Below, piece by piece: positions 14,218 through 19,020 of a stretch of DNA of 19,020 nucleotides. The number at the start of each line of letters is the position of its first letter. Within the stretch, counting starts at the first letter, position 1. The position numbers were made by a program, and so were the translations under genes. The notes under the pieces are model-generated. The model did not search any database. It saw nothing but the letters and a program-made list of their open reading frames with translations, and was not told the DNA's origin. This stretch comes from CAYWRO01 sp964460345. Its GTDB lineage: Bacteria; Planctomycetota; Phycisphaerae; Phycisphaerales; UBA1924. The stretch is taken from NCBI GenBank assembly GCA_964460345.1, contig CAYWRO010000066.1, positions 1-19,020 of the forward strand. The letters are read 5' to 3'.

Positions 14218-16211
14218 CGCTTCGCGAACTGCCGTCCCGGCTCAACCGCCTGCAGCATGGCCTGCCTTTCAAGGTGATCGCCTCGATCATTGTGGCGGTG
14301 CTGTGCATCGCCTATGCCTCCTGGCAGGCGGTCAACGCCGCGGATCAGGCGCTCCAGCCGATTCAGGTGCAGAACCTGCCCGACCTCGAGCAGATGGAGG
14401 CGGACCCTGACTCGCAAGCCGAGGCTGCAGAGATCCGGGCCTATCTTGCGTCCATTCGAGGGCTGAATGAGCTCCGCGCCCGCAGTGGTGACTGGACGGC
14501 TCATGTCGCGGGCGCCGGCGTGGTGCTCGTGCTGATGCTGGCCATCATCTGGCTCGGCCTGGGCCTGACAGCGCTGGGATTGTGGGGGGTGCTCACCATC
14601 GTCGTCGCCCCGCTCTGGCTCATCGGCATCTCTCTACCGGCCAGCGTGCCGCTTGGGCGAACGCTCAAGGCTGCGGCGTTCTTCCTCTACGCCCTCGGTG
14701 CGCTTACCTTCGCCTTCTCCGTCCTCATGACGCTCCTGCGGCTCCTCTTCAGCGCGCCTTCACGCGTGCTGGCGATCGCCCGCAACGTCGCCATGGAGGC
14801 AGTGAGACTGAAGGTCTCGCTCGTCTTCATCGTGCTGCTCATGTTTGCCCTGGCCGCGCTGCCCGGCCTGCTCGATGCCGAAACGCCCCTGCGATACCGG
14901 GTGCAGGCCTTCCTGCAGTACGGTGTCGGCGGCGCGTTCTGGATCATCGCCATCCTCACCGTCTTCCTCGCCGTCGGCACCGTCGCCTTCGAGCAGCGTG
15001 ACCGCATCATCTGGCAGACCGCCACCAAGCCGGTCGCCGCGTGGGAGTACCTGCTGGGCAAGTGGCTCGGCGTCGTCGGCGTCGGCGCGGTCATGCTCGC
15101 CGTTTCCGGGTCCGGCATCTTCCTCTTCACCGAATATCTTCGCAACCAGCCCGCCGTGGGCGAGGTCGCGGCGTTCGTTCCAGCCAATCCGAATCAGGTT
15201 CTCACCGAGGACCGGCGTGTGCTCGAGACGCAGGTTCTGGCCGCGCGCCGTCTCGTGCTGCCCAACACCCTCGACTGGAACGAGGAGGAAATGAACCGCC
15301 GCGTCGAGCAGCGCGTGCAGGCCGCCGCGGCGTCCGATCCCCTGTTCCGCGACACGCGCGAGGCGCGGGCCCAGCTCCGGCGCGAGTTGGAAGATGAGGC
15401 CCGCGCATCGTACCTGAGCGTGCCGCCGCCGCCCCCGGACCGCCCCGACCTGTTCGGCCAGTCGGAGGCGTACGTCTTCTCCGGCCTTTCCGGCCCGCGC
15501 GAGGACGGCCGGCTGTTGACGCTGCGCTACCAGGTGAATGTCGGCGCGAACGATCCGCGCACGACCTATCGCATCGCGATCAAGTTCGGCGACATGCCGC
15601 CGATGCTCCGCACGATCGCTGTCGGCCAGACCCTCAATGAGCAGGTGCCGTCGGCTGCCGTGTACCCCAACGGCGATCTCGTCGTGTGGTTCCTCAATGG
15701 CGGCGACACGGACCCGACCAATCCGAGTGAGACGATGTCATTTCCGCCGGACGGGCTGCAGGTTTTCTACGCCGTCGGCTCGTACCGCCTCAACTACGTG
15801 CGCATCTTCGGCGTCCTGCTGCTGAAGCTCGGCTTCCTGGCGATGATCGGCGTCGTGTGCGCCACATTCCTCTCCTTCTCCGTCGCCTCGCTGGTCTCCT
15901 TCGGCACGTTCCTCATCGCCGAATCCAGCGGTTACCTGCTCCAGTCCCTCGAGTACTACAACACGACGGATCGCGAAAACAACATCATCCTGCACAAGCT
16001 GCTCGTCAAGGTGATCGCTCAGCCGATCTCGATGGCGTTCAGGTTCTACTCGGACCTGAAACTCACTTCAAACCTCGTCGAAGGCCGCCTCGTAGGATGG
16101 TTGACGGTGCTCCAGGCAGGGTTCCTTTTCGGCATCCTCTGCCTGCTGCTCTACCTGATCGGTGTGATCATCTTCCGCCGGCGTGAACTGGCCACGTACT
16201 CGGGCAACTGA
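14214..16211 (+). CDS. ABC-2 type permease, 665 residues, with large extracytoplasmic insert
   Basis: Helices are apparent near 20-38, 98-118, 122-142, 151-176, 200-220, 238-258, 285-305, 530-568 (probably two) and 630-654. The stretch VLAIARNVAMEAVRLK (185-200), then RDRIIWQTATKPVAAWEYLLGKW (split across 262-284), matches the core of the leftward permease at 6533-7900, so both belong to one ABC-2 family. The core is preceded by about 180 extra residues with four helices. A long insert (~306-528) contains an Arg/Glu-rich helical part (~355-400) and a beta-rich part (YPNGDLVVWFLNGGD, 484-498), predicted outside the cytoplasm. The GTG start overlaps the ATPase stop. The substrate is unknown; permeases of this type may export lipids or polymers or act as mechanical machines. 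Confidence 0.9.
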   Translation: MTLRELPSRLNRLQHGLPFKVIASIIVAVLCIAYASWQAVNAADQALQPIQVQNLPDLEQMEADPDSQAEAAEIRAYLASIRGLNELRARSGDWTAHVAGAGVVLVLMLAIIWLGLGLTALGLWGVLTIVVAPLWLIGISLPASVPLGRTLKAAAFFLYALGALTFAFSVLMTLLRLLFSAPSRVLAIARNVAMEAVRLKVSLVFIVLLMFALAALPGLLDAETPLRYRVQAFLQYGVGGAFWIIAILTVFLAVGTVAFEQRDRIIWQTATKPVAAWEYLLGKWLGVVGVGAVMLAVSGSGIFLFTEYLRNQPAVGEVAAFVPANPNQVLTEDRRVLETQVLAARRLVLPNTLDWNEEEMNRRVEQRVQAAAASDPLFRDTREARAQLRRELEDEARASYLSVPPPPPDRPDLFGQSEAYVFSGLSGPREDGRLLTLRYQVNVGANDPRTTYRIAIKFGDMPPMLRTIAVGQTLNEQVPSAAVYPNGDLVVWFLNGGDTDPTNPSETMSFPPDGLQVFYAVGSYRLNYVRIFGVLLLKLGFLAMIGVVCATFLSFSVASLVSFGTFLIAESSGYLLQSLEYYNTTDRENNIILHKLLVKVIAQPISMAFRFYSDLKLTSNLVEGRLVGWLTVLQAGFLFGILCLLLYLIGVIIFRRRELATYSGN

Positions 16212-16235
16212 CGGCCGCCGTCTGAGGGCTTTCTC

Positions 16236-18218
16236 ATGCGACGCGAAACGAAGATCCAGTTCATCGCCGCCGCGGTCATGATCGCGTGCCTCGTTGCCTC
16301 CGCGTTTCTCACGCCGGCCATCGCCGCGTCCGCTTCGCGCCACCGGCTCAACTACACGACCGCGGCGGAGGAGGGCGCACCCCCCGAGGTCGCCCTCGGC
16401 ATCGCGATGGGCGCTTTCCGCGGCCTGTTCGTAAACTTCCTCTGGATCCGCGCCAATCAGCTCAAGGAGGACGGCAAGTACTACGAGGCCGTCGACCTGT
16501 CCAAGACCATCACACGCCTTCAGCCGCGATTTCCGCGCGTGTGGGTCTTCCACGCCTGGAATCTCTCTTACAACATCTCCGTCACCACGCAGACGCGCGA
16601 AGAACGCTGGCAGTGGGTAAAGGCCGGCATCGACCTGCTCCGCAGCGAGGGCGTTCCCGCCAACCCCAACGACCCGCTGATCCACAAAGAACTCGCCTGG
16701 ATCTACCTGCACAAGGTCCAGCACATCATGGACGACGCCAACGTCTACTACAAGCAGCGCCACGCTGCGGAGTGGACGTTTCTGATCGGGACGCCCCCGC
16801 CCGACACTTTCCTCAATGACTCCGTCGAGCGGCGCGTCGCCGCCTTGGAGAAGATCCGCAGCGCCGCGGACACCCTTGAGCAGCTCGAGCAGACCAGGCC
16901 TGGCGCCGCCGAACTCGTCCGTCGCATCCGCACCACCAGCTTCCGCAGCGGCCGCGTCCTCGATCTGGATGCCCTGCTGCTGGAGATCTATGAACGCATC
17001 CGCCTGCTCGGCCCCGCGGCCGACGCCATGGCCGGCGAACTCGGCCTGCCGCAGGATTTCGTCCGCAGCATCTCCGATCCCGCCACGGCGCCGGTCTGGG
17101 AGGCCGTCGTCGCGCACGTGCGCAAGCGCATTCTCACGGATGAGTACCACATGGAGCTGGACCGCATGATCCGCTACACGGAGTCGTACGGCCCGCTCGA
17201 CTGGCGCCACCCCGCCAGCCACGCCCTGTACTGGTCAAAGCGCGGCGTGGAACAGGCTCTGCTGCGCACCAACGACGACAACCGGCGCGACTTCGACTTC
17301 CTGAATACCGACCGCATCACCCTGCACGCCGTGCAGGAGCTCTTCCGCACCGGCACCATCCACTTCGACCTCTGGAGCGCCGGCAATGAGGCGGACGCCT
17401 TCGCCTACATGACCTTCCCGAATACCGAGTTTGTCGACGACTACGAGACGATGATGCACGAGGTCAGCGAGCGCAACATCGTCTACGACAACGACGGCAA
17501 CCCCGTCAACATGAACAACCGCGTCTGGAACATGTACACCGCCGGGTACGAGAACTTCCTGCGCGACGTCATCCGCGTCTTCTACCGTCGCGGCGATCGC
17601 GCCGAGGCCCAGAAATACTTCGACAAGCTGTTGACCTTCGAGAAGACCACGCTCAACAACCCCAACGCCGACCTCGAAGCCGCCATGACGCTCGACGAGT
17701 TCGTTGAGTACGAGATCCGTGACGGCAGCCGCTACACGAGCCCCCCGGTGGCGCTGCAGGAGGTCAGCCAGGCCCTCATCGAGGCGTACTTGTCGGCGAT
17801 GTCGGGGAACACCGAGACCTTCCACAGCGCCTTCAACTATGCCCGGAACTTCCACGCCCTCTACACCCAGCGCCAGGTCTTCAATACCGGCGTAAACCAG
17901 GGGCAGCGCGCCCGCATGGAGATAATGTCCCGGCACTTCGACATCGTCGCCGGGCAGATGCTCGAGCTGATGATCAAGGCGCTCCGCCCGGAGCTGGCCG
18001 CGGATCTCTACGACAGCATGCCGCTGGATCTGCAGCAGCGGGCGTACTTCTTCCTCGAGCAGGATCCCACCTTCATGGACTGGAAGCGCCAGGTCTCCGA
18101 GGTCGCCGGCGTCGGCGTCGACCTCTTCCCGGAGCCCGAGGGGATGCCCGCCATTCGCCGCGATCTCAACAACCGGATCCGCCCGGATGCGCCCGTCGGC
18201 ACCCTCGAGGCCAAGTAA
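16236..18218 (+). CDS. Membrane-anchored helical-repeat (TPR-like) protein of unknown function
   Basis: A 660-residue protein with an uncleaved-looking N-terminal TM (~8-30) and a large, mostly helical soluble body, probably outside the cytoplasm. Early conserved-looking segments are FRGLFVNFLWIRANQLKEDG (61-80), KYYEAVDLSKTITRLQPRFP (81-100), VWVFHAWNLSYNISV (102-116) and PNDPLIHKELAWIYLHK (144-160). They have the spacing of TPR helices. I recall a planctomycete family with this N-terminus but know of no assigned function. GAGGG lies 7 bases before the ATG, and the gap to the permease gene is only 24 bases. It ends the six-gene cluster; the following 101 bases contain no convincing terminator. 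It could be a periplasmic adaptor for the ABC/SPFH assembly. Confidence 0.85.
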   Translation: MRRETKIQFIAAAVMIACLVASAFLTPAIAASASRHRLNYTTAAEEGAPPEVALGIAMGAFRGLFVNFLWIRANQLKEDGKYYEAVDLSKTITRLQPRFPRVWVFHAWNLSYNISVTTQTREERWQWVKAGIDLLRSEGVPANPNDPLIHKELAWIYLHKVQHIMDDANVYYKQRHAAEWTFLIGTPPPDTFLNDSVERRVAALEKIRSAADTLEQLEQTRPGAAELVRRIRTTSFRSGRVLDLDALLLEIYERIRLLGPAADAMAGELGLPQDFVRSISDPATAPVWEAVVAHVRKRILTDEYHMELDRMIRYTESYGPLDWRHPASHALYWSKRGVEQALLRTNDDNRRDFDFLNTDRITLHAVQELFRTGTIHFDLWSAGNEADAFAYMTFPNTEFVDDYETMMHEVSERNIVYDNDGNPVNMNNRVWNMYTAGYENFLRDVIRVFYRRGDRAEAQKYFDKLLTFEKTTLNNPNADLEAAMTLDEFVEYEIRDGSRYTSPPVALQEVSQALIEAYLSAMSGNTETFHSAFNYARNFHALYTQRQVFNTGVNQGQRARMEIMSRHFDIVAGQMLELMIKALRPELAADLYDSMPLDLQQRAYFFLEQDPTFMDWKRQVSEVAGVGVDLFPEPEGMPAIRRDLNNRIRPDAPVGTLEAK

Positions 18219-18308
18219 CGCGGCATCACCTCTGTGCCGTCATCCTTCAAGATCGCGCGAGCCTTCGTCGTCACTGCGTTCCCACCGGCCAGCTTTCCGG
18301 TCGGGCGG

Positions 18309-18314
18309 TATCAT
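18309..18314 (+). promoter_or_regulatory. Candidate -10 box giving a leaderless purC mRNA
   Basis: TATCAT lies only 5 bases before the purC ATG, so transcription would begin at or next to the start codon. There is no Shine-Dalgarno immediately upstream. No recognisable -35 box lies 17 bases further upstream. Confidence 0.3.
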
Positions 18315-18319
18315 CGCCA

Positions 18320-19020
18320 ATGACGACGCAGACCTCCCGCAACGAGCCGGTCGACCTGAACCTGCCCATCATCCGCAAGGGCAAGGTACGCCATGTCTAT
18401 GACCTGCCCGCCTCTTCCGCGGCGGGCGGCGCCGCTGAACCGCGGGTGCTCATGGTCGCCACCGATCGCATCAGCGCCTTCGACGTCGTGCTGCCCACGC
18501 CGGTCCCCGGCAAGGGCGTCATGCTGACGAGAATCGCAGAATGGTGGTTCAACTGGATCACCGAGCGCCGCCTCGTTGAGACGCACCTGCTTTCTACAGA
18601 CACCCGCGACATCCCCGCCGCGGCGTTCCCGGCCGGCCGCGAAGACTCGGGACGCGAGTACCTCGACGGCCGCATCACCATCGGCCGCAAATGCAATGTC
18701 ATCCCCATCGAATGCGTCGTCCGCGGCTACCTGGAGGGTTCCGGGTGGAAGGACTACCAGAAGACCGGCTCCGTCTGCGGCCACAAGCTCCCCGCAGGTC
18801 TCAGGCAGTGCGATAAGCTCCCCGAGCCGCTCTTCACCCCCGCCACCAAGGCCGAGACCGGCCACGACGAGAACATCAGCGAAGCGCAAGCCGGCGACAT
18901 CGTCGGCCAGGACCTCATTCGACAGCTCCGGGAACTGACGCTGACCATCTACGAACGCGGTGTCGACCATGCCGCCGAGCGCGGCATCATCATTGCCGAC
19001 ACGAAGTTCGAGTTCGGCAT
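18320..19020 (+). CDS. purC: Phosphoribosylaminoimidazole-succinocarboxamide synthase (partial, 5' part)
   Basis: This is SAICAR synthase, which condenses CAIR with aspartate using ATP in purine biosynthesis. The window holds 233 complete codons and the gene runs off the right edge. Conserved blocks are IRKGKVRHVYDLP (18-30, ATP-binding start), VATDRISAFDVVLP (~47-60), VIPIECVVRGYLEGSGW (SAICAR synthase signature 1), FTPATKAETGHDENIS and ADTKFEFG (signature 2, at the very end). The motif style (VRGYLxGSGW..Y..TG..CG..LP.GL) matches the long form of about 300 residues found in yeast and many bacteria rather than the ~237-residue E. coli form, so ~60-70 residues are missing. It lies 101 bases after the helical-repeat gene, probably as a separate transcription unit. 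Confidence 0.95.
   Translation, partial: MTTQTSRNEPVDLNLPIIRKGKVRHVYDLPASSAAGGAAEPRVLMVATDRISAFDVVLPTPVPGKGVMLTRIAEWWFNWITERRLVETHLLSTDTRDIPAAAFPAGREDSGREYLDGRITIGRKCNVIPIECVVRGYLEGSGWKDYQKTGSVCGHKLPAGLRQCDKLPEPLFTPATKAETGHDENISEAQAGDIVGQDLIRQLRELTLTIYERGVDHAAERGIIIADTKFEFG

Noticed and set aside
16068..17222. 384-codon minus-strand ORF opposite the permease end and solenoid gene
   Set aside because: It crosses a gene boundary, has no motifs and mirrors the codon bias of the plus-strand genes.
18284..18301. Terminator after the solenoid gene (ACCGG/CCGGT)
   Set aside because: The stem is only 5 bp with no T tract.

Overview
The window is very GC-rich, with strong third-position G/C bias, and its gene content points to a planctomycete (Planctomycetota). 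Evidence includes a Tat-exported DUF1501 protein, a planctomycete-type GH10-like protein, ABC-2 permeases with large extracytoplasmic inserts, and a cluster of three SPFH genes. The very high GC would suit the Phycisphaerae, but that class assignment is only a guess. No tRNA, rRNA, CRISPR array or transposase gene was seen.

Left part (1-4573). Two leftward genes encode a GH10-fold protein that probably starts at a non-ATG codon and ribosomal protein L9 (rplI). A perfect 13-bp stem terminator separates them. Rightward of rplI is a 594-bp divergent intergenic region with no credible gene but much structure. It holds a terminator-like hairpin, a 9-bp triplicate, twelve tandem 21-bp palindromic units and a 30-bp-armed cruciform-capable inverted repeat. 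The last lies in the probable 5' leader of a Tat-signal DUF1501 gene, which itself carries an in-frame palindromic insertion.

Middle (4574-8309). A rightward glycogen-synthase-like glycosyltransferase faces a leftward pair made of an ABC-2 permease and a 104-residue single-pass membrane protein. A 409-bp divergent regulatory region follows.

Right part (8310-18218). Six rightward genes look like one operon, with two 4-base GTGA overlaps and gaps of 21-35 bases elsewhere. In order they are a seven-TM HflK-like SPFH protein, an HflC-like SPFH protein, a third SPFH protein, an ABC ATPase with a long acidic tail, a 665-residue ABC-2 permease, and a 660-residue membrane-anchored helical-repeat protein of unknown function. 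The layout suggests an SPFH membrane scaffold working with an ABC machine and a large extracytoplasmic partner. This is the best candidate in the window for an undescribed system, but its function is inferred from context only.

Far right (18320-19020). The 5' part of purC (SAICAR synthase) runs off the window and may be expressed from a leaderless transcript.
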